From DASQFQ01 sp963730115 (GTDB lineage Bacteria > Actinomycetota > Thermoleophilia > Solirubrobacterales > Solirubrobacteraceae), in the NCBI GenBank assembly GCA_963730115.1, contig CAVSQM010000004.1:434001-498000 (forward strand): DNA of 64,000 nt, read 5' to 3'. Positions 28,098-36,138 of the stretch are shown piece after piece. The stretch's first letter is position 1. The number at the start of each line of letters is the position of its first letter. A model generated the notes under the pieces. It ran no database searches. It saw only the letters and a program-made list of their open reading frames with translations, and was not told the DNA's origin. The position numbers and the translations under genes are program-made.

Positions 28098-28858
28098 GGC
28101 CGCAGCACGGCGAGGAAGTCGAGCGCGCGGTCGAGGTCGCCGGAGCGCAGCGCGAAGTCGCGCTCGGAGATGGCCGGCGTGAAGCGGTCGTAGAACGGCT
28201 TGGTGATCCGCAGCCGGGCGTGGACCGAGTCCCAGCCGGCGTGCTCGATGGCCAGCTCGTGGGTGCGCAGCTTGCGCGCGTGGAACAGGCCGAGCAGCTC
28301 GACCGAGCCGAAGTGCCGCTCGCACAGCGCGCGGTACTCCTCGGCGCGGTACTCGCGGACGTGCCACGGGTTGCCGGAGCGCTCCTCGCCCTTCGGCGCC
28401 AGCGTGAGCACGTTGGGGGTCGAGACGTAGGCGACACCGTCGCGGCCGATCAGCTCGCGGATGCGAGCGAGCACGGCGTCGGGGTCCTGGACGTGCTCGA
28501 TCGTCTGCAGGAACACGACGCAGTCGACGTCGCCCTCCCACAGCTCGAGCATGTTGCGCTCGAAGCTCAGCCTCGGCCCCGAGTACTTGAGGCGGGCGTG
28601 CTCGAACGCCTCCGGGTTGGCGTCGACCCCGACCACCGAGACGGCGTTCGCGGCCAGCACGGCCGAGCCGTATCCCTCCCCGCAGGCGAGGTCGACCACC
28701 CGCCGGCCGCCGATCCGCGAGGCGATCCAGCGGTACACGACGAGGTGCCGGCGGTACCAGTAGTTCTCCTCCGGCACGTCGGGGAGCGTGCGCTCGCCGG
28801 TCAGCTGGAGGGGCGGGACGCCGGGCGGCTGGTCGCGCTGGAGGTAGAGCTCGGGCAC
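28094..28858 (-). CDS. Class I SAM-dependent methyltransferase
   Basis: A 254-residue protein with the SAM-binding motif VVDLACGEGYGSAVLA, the acidic VVGVDANPEAFEHAR, and a post-motif FLQTIEHVQDP typical of methyltransf_11/UbiE-like folds. It starts at GTG 28858, 14 bp after the photolyase stop, and ends in a GTGA overlap with the GH57 gene. In related genomes a methyltransferase next to a GH57 branching enzyme is common, which would suggest a polysaccharide (perhaps methylated glucan) role; that is inference. The target is unknown. Confidence 0.87.
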   Translation of the reverse strand: MPELYLQRDQPPGVPPLQLTGERTLPDVPEENYWYRRHLVVYRWIASRIGGRRVVDLACGEGYGSAVLAANAVSVVGVDANPEAFEHARLKYSGPRLSFERNMLELWEGDVDCVVFLQTIEHVQDPDAVLARIRELIGRDGVAYVSTPNVLTLAPKGEERSGNPWHVREYRAEEYRALCERHFGSVELLGLFHARKLRTHELAIEHAGWDSVHARLRITKPFYDRFTPAISERDFALRSGDLDRALDFLAVLRP

Positions 28859-28872
28859 GGCGGGCGCGGACC

Positions 28873-30225
28873 TTAGCGGTCCGCACCCATCGCGCCGTAG
28901 AGCTCCATCGCGCGCCGCCGCTCCTCCTGGTGGTCGACGACCGGCTCCGGGTAGTCCTCGCCGATCGTGCACCCCGCCGCGGCTTGCTCGTCGGCGCTCA
29001 TCGTCCACGGCTCGGCGAGCTTCTCGAGCGGGACGTCGCGCAGCTCCGGCAGCCAGCGGCGGACGTACTCGCCGTCGGGGTCGTGGCGGCGCTGCTGGGT
29101 CATCGGGTTGTACATGCGGCGGAAGTAGGGCGCGGGGTCGACGCCGACCGACGCGATCCACTGCCAGTTGCCGTTGTTGGACGCCTCGTCGCCGCACAGC
29201 AGGTGGCGCATGAAGTGCGCCTCGCCGGCCCGCCAGTCGAGGTGCAGGTCCTTGGTCAGGAACGCGCCGGTGATCAGGCGCGCGCGGTTGTGCATCCAGC
29301 CGCAGTGGAGGAGCTGGCGCATCGCGGCGTCGACCACCGGGTAGCCGGTGCGGCCCTCGCGCCAGGCGTCGAGCAGCTCCTCGTCCTCGTCCCACTCGGG
29401 CTCGCGCTTGTGGGCCTCGCGCGTGTTGCCGGGGTTGTTGAGGAGGACATGGGCGTAGAAGTCGCGCCACGCGAGCTGGCGGACGAAGGCGCGGCCGCCG
29501 CGCTCGAGCGCGCGCTCCTCGAGCTCGCGGGCGGAGATGCAGCCGAAGTGCAGGTACGGCGACAGCTGCGACGTCCCGCCCGCGAGCCGGTCGTGGCGCT
29601 CCTCGTAGTGCTCGAGGTCGCCGGCGAGCCAGGCGGTCGCGCGCTCCCGGGCGGCCCGCTCCCCGGGCGGGAAGGGGCCGGCCGCCTCCGGCCGGGGAGA
29701 GGCCGGGAGGCGACCGACGGTGAGCCCGCTCGGGACGTTCAGCGCGCGGGGGGCGCCGTGGACCTCGCGGCGATCGAGCTGCTCCCAGGCGCGGTGGAAC
29801 GGGCTGAAGACCGAATACGGCTTGACGTCGCCCACGTCGGCCACGAACAGGCCCGGGGTGCGGTGCACCTCGAGGTCGAGCGCCTCCTCCACCCGGCGGT
29901 CGCGGGCGGTGGCGAACGGCGACACGTCGGCGGCGAAGTAGAGCGCGGTGGCGCCGACTTCGCGGGCGAGTTCGGGGAGCTCCTTCTCGGGTCTGCCCTC
30001 GCGGATGACGAGCTCGCCGCCGCGCTCGCGCAGCGCGTCGCGCAGCTCGGCGAGGCAGCCGTGGAGGAACCACGCGCGGTTGGGGGACGGGAAGCGCCCT
30101 TCGAGCAGCCGCGGGTCGAGCACGAAGACGGGCACCACGCGATCGCACTCGCGGTGGGCGGCGGTCAGGGCCGGGTTGTCGTGCACGCGGAGGTCGCGCC
30201 GGAACCAGACGAGGGCGGTGCTCAC
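28873..30225 (-). CDS. phr: Deoxyribodipyrimidine photolyase
   Basis: A 450-residue CPD-class photolyase/cryptochrome. It opens STALVWFRRDLRVHDNPAL and has the FAD-binding C-terminal half: TSQLSPYLHFGCIS, RQLAWRDFYAH, WMHNRARLITGAFLTKDL, and ASNNGNWQWIASVG with PYFRRMYNP. The enzyme uses light to split cyclobutane pyrimidine dimers. It starts at GTG 30225; the upstream region is shared with the divergent LON-domain gene (39 bp). It is the first gene of a photolyase-methyltransferase-GH57 operon. Confidence 0.95.
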   Translation of the reverse strand: MSTALVWFRRDLRVHDNPALTAAHRECDRVVPVFVLDPRLLEGRFPSPNRAWFLHGCLAELRDALRERGGELVIREGRPEKELPELAREVGATALYFAADVSPFATARDRRVEEALDLEVHRTPGLFVADVGDVKPYSVFSPFHRAWEQLDRREVHGAPRALNVPSGLTVGRLPASPRPEAAGPFPPGERAARERATAWLAGDLEHYEERHDRLAGGTSQLSPYLHFGCISARELEERALERGGRAFVRQLAWRDFYAHVLLNNPGNTREAHKREPEWDEDEELLDAWREGRTGYPVVDAAMRQLLHCGWMHNRARLITGAFLTKDLHLDWRAGEAHFMRHLLCGDEASNNGNWQWIASVGVDPAPYFRRMYNPMTQQRRHDPDGEYVRRWLPELRDVPLEKLAEPWTMSADEQAAAGCTIGEDYPEPVVDHQEERRRAMELYGAMGADR

Positions 30226-30264
30226 CCCTGGGGTACGGGCGAGCGGCGGACGTAGACTCAATCT

Positions 30265-30888
30265 GTGGCGCTCGTCCGCGACTTCCCGCTGTTCCCGCTC
30301 GGCCTCGTCGCGCTGCCGACCGAGCTGATCCCGCTTCACATCTTCGAGGAGCGCTACAAGACGATGGTCGCGCGCGTGCTCGAGGAGGAGGGCGAGTTCG
30401 GGATCGTGTGGGTCGCCGACGACGGGCTGCGCGAGATCGGCTGCGCGTGCGAGATCGCCGAGGTGCTGGAGCGGATGCCCGACGGCCGGATCAACCTGGT
30501 GGCGCGAGGCACGCGGCCGTTCCGGATCGAGGCGCGGCAGGAGGAGCTCGCCTACCCGGCGGGGATCGTCGAGTTCCTCGAGGACGAAGACGAGCCGATC
30601 GACCCCGAGGCCGCCGCGGCGGCCCACGAGTCCTACGCGGAGCTCGTCGAGCAGGCGACCGACCGGACGCCGGACGCGGAGGAGATCGGCGCCATGAGCG
30701 CGTACGAGATGGCGGCCACCGTCGACTTCGGCCTCGACGCCAAGCAGGGCCTGCTCGACCTGCGCTCCGAGGCCGCCCGGCTGGCGCTCGCCGCGAAGCT
30801 GTTCCGGGCGGCGCTCAAGCGGCTCGACTTCGTCGAGCGCGCGCAGGCGCGGGCGCGCTCGAACGGGCGCGTGCGCTTCCCCTCCTAG
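30265..30888 (+). CDS. LON substrate-binding-domain protein
   Basis: A 207-residue protein made of the LON N-terminal domain only: FPLFPLGLVALPTELIPLHIFEERYKTM and GRINLVARGTRPFRIE. It has no ATPase or protease domain, so it is the common stand-alone form whose role is not settled. It starts at GTG 30265. The stop shares a CTAG with the stop of the convergent lipoprotein gene. Confidence 0.9.
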   Translation: MALVRDFPLFPLGLVALPTELIPLHIFEERYKTMVARVLEEEGEFGIVWVADDGLREIGCACEIAEVLERMPDGRINLVARGTRPFRIEARQEELAYPAGIVEFLEDEDEPIDPEAAAAAHESYAELVEQATDRTPDAEEIGAMSAYEMAATVDFGLDAKQGLLDLRSEAARLALAAKLFRAALKRLDFVERAQARARSNGRVRFPS

Positions 30889-31292
30889 GTCCGCGTGATC
30901 TTGCAGACCCGCTTCGCCACGTCGGAGGTGAAGGCGACGATGCGGCTGAACGACTTCGGGATCCCGCGCGAGCGGTCGGAGAAGCTGATCGTGCCCTCCT
31001 CCAGTCGCACGCGATAGGAGAGGATCGCGCCCTTCTCGGCCGGCAGCTCGAGCCCGAGCGCGGCCTGCTTCTGGAGGTCGCGGGCGAGCTGGCGCGCGGT
31101 CAGCAGCCGCTCGGCGCCGAGCGGCACGGCGGCCTTCTTGTTGCACCGCACGGTGCCGTCGTCGGAGACGAGCAGGCGGACGTTCGCGTTGGGGTCCTTG
31201 CCGCTGCGCACGACCTCGAACAGGTCGGCCGACGGCGCGCCGCAGCCCGCCAGCAGCACGACCGCGCCGAGCGCGGCGAGCGCGCGCCTCAC
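30885..31292 (-). CDS. Small lipoprotein
   Basis: A 135-residue secreted lipoprotein. It starts at GTG 31292 and has a short signal peptide ending in the lipobox LLAGC, so it should be anchored to the outer face of the membrane. The mature part (DLFEVVRSGKDPNANVRLLVSDDGTVRCNKK) has no recognised domain; two cysteines (in VRCNKK and RVCKITRT) may pair. It is coupled to the upstream DsrE-like gene by a GTGA overlap. Confidence 0.75.
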   Translation of the reverse strand: MRRALAALGAVVLLAGCGAPSADLFEVVRSGKDPNANVRLLVSDDGTVRCNKKAAVPLGAERLLTARQLARDLQKQAALGLELPAEKGAILSYRVRLEEGTISFSDRSRGIPKSFSRIVAFTSDVAKRVCKITRT

Positions 31293-31639
31293 ACGACCAC
31301 CAGCTGCGCGCCCTCGACCTCGCGCAGGAAGCGCGGGGTCGACATCACGCCGTCGAGCCGCGCCTCGACCGCCGCGGGGTCCGCGCCGGTCAGCTCGACC
31401 GCTGCCGCGCACGCGTACAGGCGGCAGTCCTCGAGCTCGCGCGCGGTCGCGCGCAGCTCGTGCAGCGAGCGGGAGAACGTGTCGTCGGCGGGCTCGGCGT
31501 CGTCGAGCAGCGGCCCGAGCGCGCCGAAGGAGACGAGCCCGCGCGCGGGCCGGCCCTCGGCGGCGGCCGACACGAGCAGCGACAGGCCGGTGTAGAGCCG
31601 CTCGCGCTCGCCCGACTCCAGGATCGCGGCGATCATCAT
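31289..31639 (-). CDS. DsrE/peroxiredoxin-like family protein
   Basis: A 116-residue protein. YTGLSLLVSAAAEGRPARGLVSFGAL and a closing STPRFLREVEGAQLVVV suggest the small DsrE/DsrF-like alpha/beta fold found in sulfur-transfer proteins. Cysteines occur in LEDCRLYACAAA. It is divergent from tusA (11 bp between starts), which supports a sulfur-relay link. The assignment is by fold-like pattern only. Confidence 0.6.
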   Translation of the reverse strand: MMIAAILESGERERLYTGLSLLVSAAAEGRPARGLVSFGALGPLLDDAEPADDTFSRSLHELRATARELEDCRLYACAAAVELTGADPAAVEARLDGVMSTPRFLREVEGAQLVVV

Positions 31640-31650
31640 GCGGAGAGCGT

Positions 31651-31887
31651 ATGCCGCAGCTGATCGACGCCCGCGGGCTCCTGTGCCCGCTCCCCGCGCT
31701 GAAGGCCCGCCGCGCGCTGGCGGGGTTGGCCCCTGGCGAGGTGCTCGTGGTGCTGGCCACCGACCCCGAGGCGCCGGTCGACGTGGGCGCGCTGGCCGCG
31801 GAGGGCGGGCACGGGTTCGAGGCGGAGCGCTCGGGGAGTGAATGGCGCCTGACGGTGACGAAGGCTCACGTCAACTGCGCTGGGTAG
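31651..31887 (+). CDS. TusA-like sulfur carrier protein
   Basis: A 78-residue SirA/TusA-family protein with the CPxP motif in DARGLLCPLPALKARRAL; the cysteine carries persulfide sulfur. The length is normal. The last seven codons and the TAG stop lie inside the left arm of palindromic repeat copy B, so the element supplies the protein's ending (HVNCAG). It is divergent from the DsrE-like gene and shares its short promoter region. Confidence 0.88.
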   Translation: MPQLIDARGLLCPLPALKARRALAGLAPGEVLVVLATDPEAPVDVGALAAEGGHGFEAERSGSEWRLTVTKAHVNCAG

Positions 31888-32012
31888 CGATCGGGTTCGA
31901 TACCCCGTGGAGCCCACGAGTGTCAGCTCGATAGGCCCACAGCCCGATCGAGGTGACATTCGTCGCCTCGGTGGCACCCGCACCCGATCCCTACCCAGCC
32001 GCCGTTGACGTT
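31868..32012. repeat. Palindromic intergenic repeat element, copy B
   Basis: A second copy of the element at 23940-24087, about 145 bp long. It has the same outer inverted ends (ACGTCAACTGCG on the left, CCGCCGTTGACGTT on the right) and the same inner marks (GAGCCCACGAGTGTC, GAGGTGACATTCGT). The innermost stem differs in sequence (CTCGAT...ATCGAG) but remains paired, which indicates selection for the fold. Its left arm overlaps the end of tusA. Confidence 0.8.
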
Positions 32013-32075
32013 CGCCGGCGCCACCAACAAACACTCCGGCTAGCCGTACCAATCGCCCCACCGACATCCGCTACT

Positions 32076-32100
32076 TTATCGATACAGTCTTAATCGATCC
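32076..32100. promoter_or_regulatory. Candidate LacI-type operator pair
   Basis: Two ATCGAT cores, TTTATCGATAC and TTAATCGATCC, 15 bp apart centre to centre, in an AT-rich island rare in this GC-rich window. Palindromes with a central CG are the usual LacI-family operator form, and a LacI regulator begins 130 bp downstream. The remaining gap 32013-32075 shows nothing else. Confidence 0.4.
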
Positions 32101-32113
32101 AGAAAGGCTCCCC

Positions 32114-32218
32114 GTGTACCTCACCGGCGTCCCCATCCTCGACATCACCGGCCCCAACTCCCTCGCCCGCTCCGCGCTTCCGCACGCCCCGATCCGGCGG
32201 GAGCGCCGCCGCAAGTAG
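32114..32218 (+). CDS. Possible small leader ORF upstream of the LacI gene
   Basis: A 34-codon frame starting at GTG 32114 with GAAAGG six bases before it and ending 11 bp before the LacI gene start. The product, YLTGVPILDITGPNSLARS followed by a basic tail RRERRRK, matches no family I know. It could be a translated leader, the remnant of a gene, or chance. Confidence 0.3.
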   Translation: MYLTGVPILDITGPNSLARSALPHAPIRRERRRK

Positions 32219-32229
32219 GCTCGGCGCCC

Positions 32230-33284
32230 GTGGGAGACCGGGTGACGCTGCAGACCCTCGCCGACCGGCTCGGCGTCTCCCGCACCACCGCGTCGAACGC
32301 GTTCAACCGGCCCGACCAGCTGAACCCGGCGCTGCGCGAGAAGGTCCTCGCGCTCGCGGCCGAGCTCGGCTACGCGGGGCCCGACCCGGCCGGGCGGGCC
32401 CTGCGGTCCGGCCGGGCCGGCGCGATCGGCGTCCTCCTGACCGAGCGGCTCTCCTACGCGTTCGCCGATCCCGCCGCGGTGGCGACGCTGCGCGGCCTCG
32501 CCGTCGAGGCCGAGCAGTTCGGCATCTCGCTCTCGCTCCTCCCCGCCCCGCTCAGCGACGGCGTCGCCGACCCCGCGGCCGTCCGGCACGCGCTCGTCGA
32601 CGCCTGCTTCGTCTACGCGCTCCCCGCCGGCCACCCGAGCGTGCAGGCGGCGCTCGACCGGCACCTCCCGGTCGTCGTCTGCGACACGCCGCAGCTCGCC
32701 GGCGTCCCGTTCGTCTCGATCGACGACCGCGGCGGCGCCCGCGCCGCCGCGCAGCACGTGCTCGACCTCGGCCACCGCCGGCTCGTGATCGTCTCGCTGC
32801 GGATGCGCGACGACGGGCACCTCGGCTTCGCCGACGTCAACCGCCGCTGCGACCCCGCCTACCGCGTCACCGCCGAGCGCCTCGGCGGCTACGAGGACGC
32901 GCTGACCGGCGCCGGCATCGGCTGGGACGAGGTGCCCGCCTACGAGGTCAACCAGAACGCCCGCGCGCTCGCCCGCGAGGCCCTGCCGGCGCTGCTCGAG
33001 CACCAGCCGACCGCGATCCTCGCGATGTCCGACGAGCTCGCGCTCGGCATCGTCGACGGCGCCCGCGCGGCCGGCATCGACGTGCCGCACGAGCTGTCGG
33101 TCGTCGGCTTCGACGACGCGCCACCCGCCGCGCCCCGACGCCTCACCACGATCCGCCAGCCGCTCGTCGAGAAGGGCCGCACCGCCGGCCGCATGCTGCT
33201 CGAGGCGATCGAGGGCGGCACGCCGGCGGACGTCGCCCTGCCGACCACGCTGGTCGTCCGCGAATCCACCGCGGAGCCGCTTGA
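32230..33284 (+). CDS. LacI-family transcriptional regulator
   Basis: About 350 residues. The N-terminal HTH is TLQTLADRLGVSRTTASNAFNRPDQL with the hinge ELGYAGPDP, followed by a periplasmic-binding-protein-like sensor domain (GAIGVLLTERLSYAF, PFVSIDDRGGARAAAQHVLDLGHRR, PTAILAMSDELALG, LSVVGFDDAP, TTIRQPLVEKG). It probably responds to a sugar or related ligand. Similarity ends at VVRESTAEP near 33280; the reading frame continues open to 33414 into the convergent transferase gene, so the true stop (perhaps the TGA at 33282) was lost to an indel. It starts at GTG 32230. Confidence 0.9.
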
Positions 33285-34754
33285 GGCGGTGACCACCGCG
33301 CCGCCCCGGCGGGGGTCGCCGGCGCCGACCATGTCGCCGGACGCCGGGTCGCGGCGGACCGCCTGGGCGCCGCCGAAGAAGACGTTGAGCGACTCGAACA
33401 GGGCGACCTCGTAGCCGGCGGTGGCGAGCGCGTCGGCGTCCGCTCCCGGCTCGGCGTAGACCGTCCCGGCCTCCCAGTGCACGCGCGGCGCCTCGACCGC
33501 GTCGACGAGGCTGAGCCCGCGGTCGATGACGCCGAGGATCACCTGCAGGATCGCCGAGCGGATGCGGTTCGAGCCCGCCGAGCCGAGCGCGAGCAGCACC
33601 TCGCCGTCGCGCTCCACCACCGTCGGCGCCATCATCGACGGCAGCCGCCGCCCCGGCGGGTGGGTGAAGAAGCCGAGCGGCGAGAGGTCCTCCTCGCCCA
33701 TCATGTTGTTGAGGTGGATGCCGGTGCCGGGCACGATCACGCCCGAGCCCTCGCCGTTCGTGCACGTGACCGCGCACGCCCGGCCGTCGCCGTCGAGCAC
33801 CGAGATGTGCGTGGTCGAGCCGAGCTGGGAGGCCATGAACTCCTCGAGGAAGCCCGGCCGCGCGAGCCCTTCGAGGAACTCCGGCGTCCGCGCGCGCTGC
33901 GCCGCCTCCATCGCCGCCACCAGCTCCACCTCGCTGGGCGGACCGGCATCGCGCTCGAGCAGCGCGAGCACGAAGGCGATGAGGATCCCGCCCGCCGACG
34001 GCGGCGGGTTGGTGAACACGTCGTGCCCGCGGTAGCGCACGCGGATCGGCTCGCGCGGGGTCGCCTCGTAGGCCGCGAGGTCGGCGAGCGTCAGCGTGCC
34101 CCCGCCTTCCGCCACGCGCTCGACGGCCGCCGCCGCGATGTCGCCCGTGTAGAACGGCGCCGCGCCCTCGGCGCCCAGCCGCTCGAGGGTGTCGGCCATC
34201 TCCGGGTCGGAGAGCACGTCGCCCTCGCGCGCCACGCGGTCGCCGAGCCAGTACTTCTCGCGCGCCTCCGGGCTCGAGCGGGTCAGCGGCGCGAGCAGGT
34301 CGAAGATGTAGGCCTGCTGCGCGTTGACCTCGACCCCCGCGCGCGCCAGCGCCGCGGCGGGCGCGACGAGCTCGGGCAGCGGCACCGACCCGTAGCGCGC
34401 GTGCGCCGCGCAGATCCCGGCCGGCGTGCCGTAGACCCCGCACGCGGCGGCGCCGACGTGGAACACCTGCGCGACCGTCCCGAAGAACACCTCGGCCGCC
34501 TCGAGCGGCGCGCGCGCCGACGGGTCGGCGCCGTCACCGGGCGCGGCCACGAAGAAGTCGAGCAGCGCCGGCTCCTCACCCGGCTCGGCGACGAGCATGT
34601 AGCCGCCGGCGCCGAGCCCGGTGAGCTGCGGCTCGGCCACGAACGATGCGGCCATGGCGGCGAGCGCCGCATCGACCGCGTTGCCGCCGGCGCGCAGCAC
34701 CTGCGCGCCGGCGTCGGCGGTGAGCGGATGGCCCGCGGCAACGACGCCCTTCAT
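33285..34754 (-). CDS. Gamma-glutamyltransferase-family protein
   Basis: About 490 residues of the Ntn-hydrolase gamma-glutamyltransferase family. Features include the opening GVVAAGHPLTADAGAQVLRAGGNAVDAA, NPPPSAGGILIA, the autocleavage and catalytic Thr in GSTTHISVLDGDG, NNMMGEEDLSP, and SMMAPTVV. There is no signal peptide, unlike secreted GGTs, so it is probably cytosolic. Family similarity ends at DPRRGGAVV; the frame stays open to 32940, antisense to the LacI gene, and the true stop is not visible. The substrate could be glutathione or another gamma-glutamyl compound. Confidence 0.85.
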
Positions 34755-34780
34755 GGGCGGGGAATGTAGTGCCGCCCGGT

Positions 34781-34807
34781 CCCGGCCGAAGGATCCCTTC
34801 GGCCGGG
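34781..34807 (-). terminator. Perfect 12-bp hairpin after ftsZ
   Basis: CCCGGCCGAAGG and CCTTCGGCCGGG form a perfect stem with a 3-nt loop. It lies 8 bp beyond the ftsZ stop and before the gamma-glutamyltransferase-like start on the same strand. It is a likely terminator of the parA-ftsZ transcript. Confidence 0.7.
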
Positions 34808-34815
34808 CGCGGCGC

Positions 34816-36138
34816 CTAGAACCTCGGGATGAATTCGGGGACGTCGACGTCGATACGCGCCGACGGCCGGCCGTTGCGCGTCACGCGCGGCTCGCCCCGC
34901 GGCTCGGAGAAGCCGGACAGCCCGCGCCCCTCCTCCTCGCGGCGCGGCGGCCGGCGGTCGCCGTAGCCCGTCGCCACGACGGTGATCCAGACCTCGTCCT
35001 CGAGCTTGTCGTCGAGCATCGCCCCGAAGATGATGTTGGCCTCCGGGTGCGCCGCCTCCTGGACGGTCTTCGCGGCCTCGTTGACCTCCCACAGCGAGAG
35101 GTCGCGGCCGCCGGTGATCGACAGCAGGATCGAGCGCGCGCCCTCGACCGACGTCTCCAGCAGCGGCGACTCGACGGCCTGACGTGCCGCGTCGACCGCC
35201 CGCGTCTCGCCGGTGCCCATGCCGATGCCGAGCAGCGCGTTGCCGGCGTCGGCCATGATCGTCCGCACGTCGGCGAAGTCGAGGTTGATCAGGCCCGGGA
35301 GCGTGATCAGGTCCGAGATGCCCTGGACGCCCTGGCGCAGGACGTCGTCGGCGACCCGGAACGCCTCGACCATCGAGGTGTTCTTCTCGAGCACCGAGAG
35401 CAGGCGGTTGTTCGGCACCACGATGAGGGTGTCGACCTCCTCGCGCAGGGCCTCGATGCCCTTCTCGGCCGCGGCCAGGCGGCGCGAGCCCTCGAAGCCG
35501 AACGGCTTGGTGACCACGCCGACCGTCAACGCGCCGAGCTCGCGCGCGATCCGCGCGACCACCGGAGCGGCGCCCGTGCCGGTGCCCCCGCCCTCGCCGG
35601 CGGTGATGAACACCATGTCGGAGCCCTTGAGCAGCGACTTCGTGCGGTCGTAGTCCTCCATCGCGGCCGTGCGGCCGAGATCGGGATCGGAGCCGGAGCC
35701 CAGACCGCGCGTCGACTCGTTGCCGATCTGCAGGCACACGTGCGCGTCGGCGGACTGCAGCGACTGCGCGTCGGTGTTGACGGCGATGAACTCGACGCCC
35801 GACACCTCGGCCTCGATCATCCGGTTGACGGCGTTGACGCCGGCGCCGCCGACGCCGATGACGCGCAGCTGCGGCTTGCCGACCGGGCCCGCGCCGTCCC
35901 AGCTCGAGTACGGCTGCTCGACCGGCGGCGGCTCGGCGCGCGGCGGAGCCATCAGGTTCTCCGGCAGGTCCGAGGAGAAGGCGTGGCGCAGCCGCTCCTG
36001 CGGCGACGGGATCTTCCGCTGCTCGTCCTCGCCGGCAGGCTCGGCAGCCACGGGACTCTCTTCCAGCCCCTCCGTCTCCGTCTTGCGGAACAGGGCGGCG
36101 AGGGGGCCCTCGCGCATGCTCGCCCGCTTACCTGCCAT
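34816..36138 (-). CDS. ftsZ: Cell division GTPase FtsZ with long N-terminal extension
   Basis: A 440-residue FtsZ, the tubulin homolog that forms the division ring. The GTP-binding signature is GGGTGTG, within ITAGEGGGTGTGAAP (Glu where most FtsZ have Met). The T7 synergy loop is LINLDFADVRTIM and GVGGAGVNAVNRM is the N-terminal nucleotide block. The C-terminal partner-binding peptide is VDVPEFIPRF. About 88 residues precede the fold, acidic and proline-rich (RAEPPPVEQPYSSW), where FtsZ normally has 10-20. It overlaps the parA stop by 11 bp; no other division genes (ftsQ, murC) are adjacent, so this copy is outside a dcw cluster. Confidence 0.95.
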   Translation of the reverse strand: MAGKRASMREGPLAALFRKTETEGLEESPVAAEPAGEDEQRKIPSPQERLRHAFSSDLPENLMAPPRAEPPPVEQPYSSWDGAGPVGKPQLRVIGVGGAGVNAVNRMIEAEVSGVEFIAVNTDAQSLQSADAHVCLQIGNESTRGLGSGSDPDLGRTAAMEDYDRTKSLLKGSDMVFITAGEGGGTGTGAAPVVARIARELGALTVGVVTKPFGFEGSRRLAAAEKGIEALREEVDTLIVVPNNRLLSVLEKNTSMVEAFRVADDVLRQGVQGISDLITLPGLINLDFADVRTIMADAGNALLGIGMGTGETRAVDAARQAVESPLLETSVEGARSILLSITGGRDLSLWEVNEAAKTVQEAAHPEANIIFGAMLDDKLEDEVWITVVATGYGDRRPPRREEEGRGLSGFSEPRGEPRVTRNGRPSARIDVDVPEFIPRF

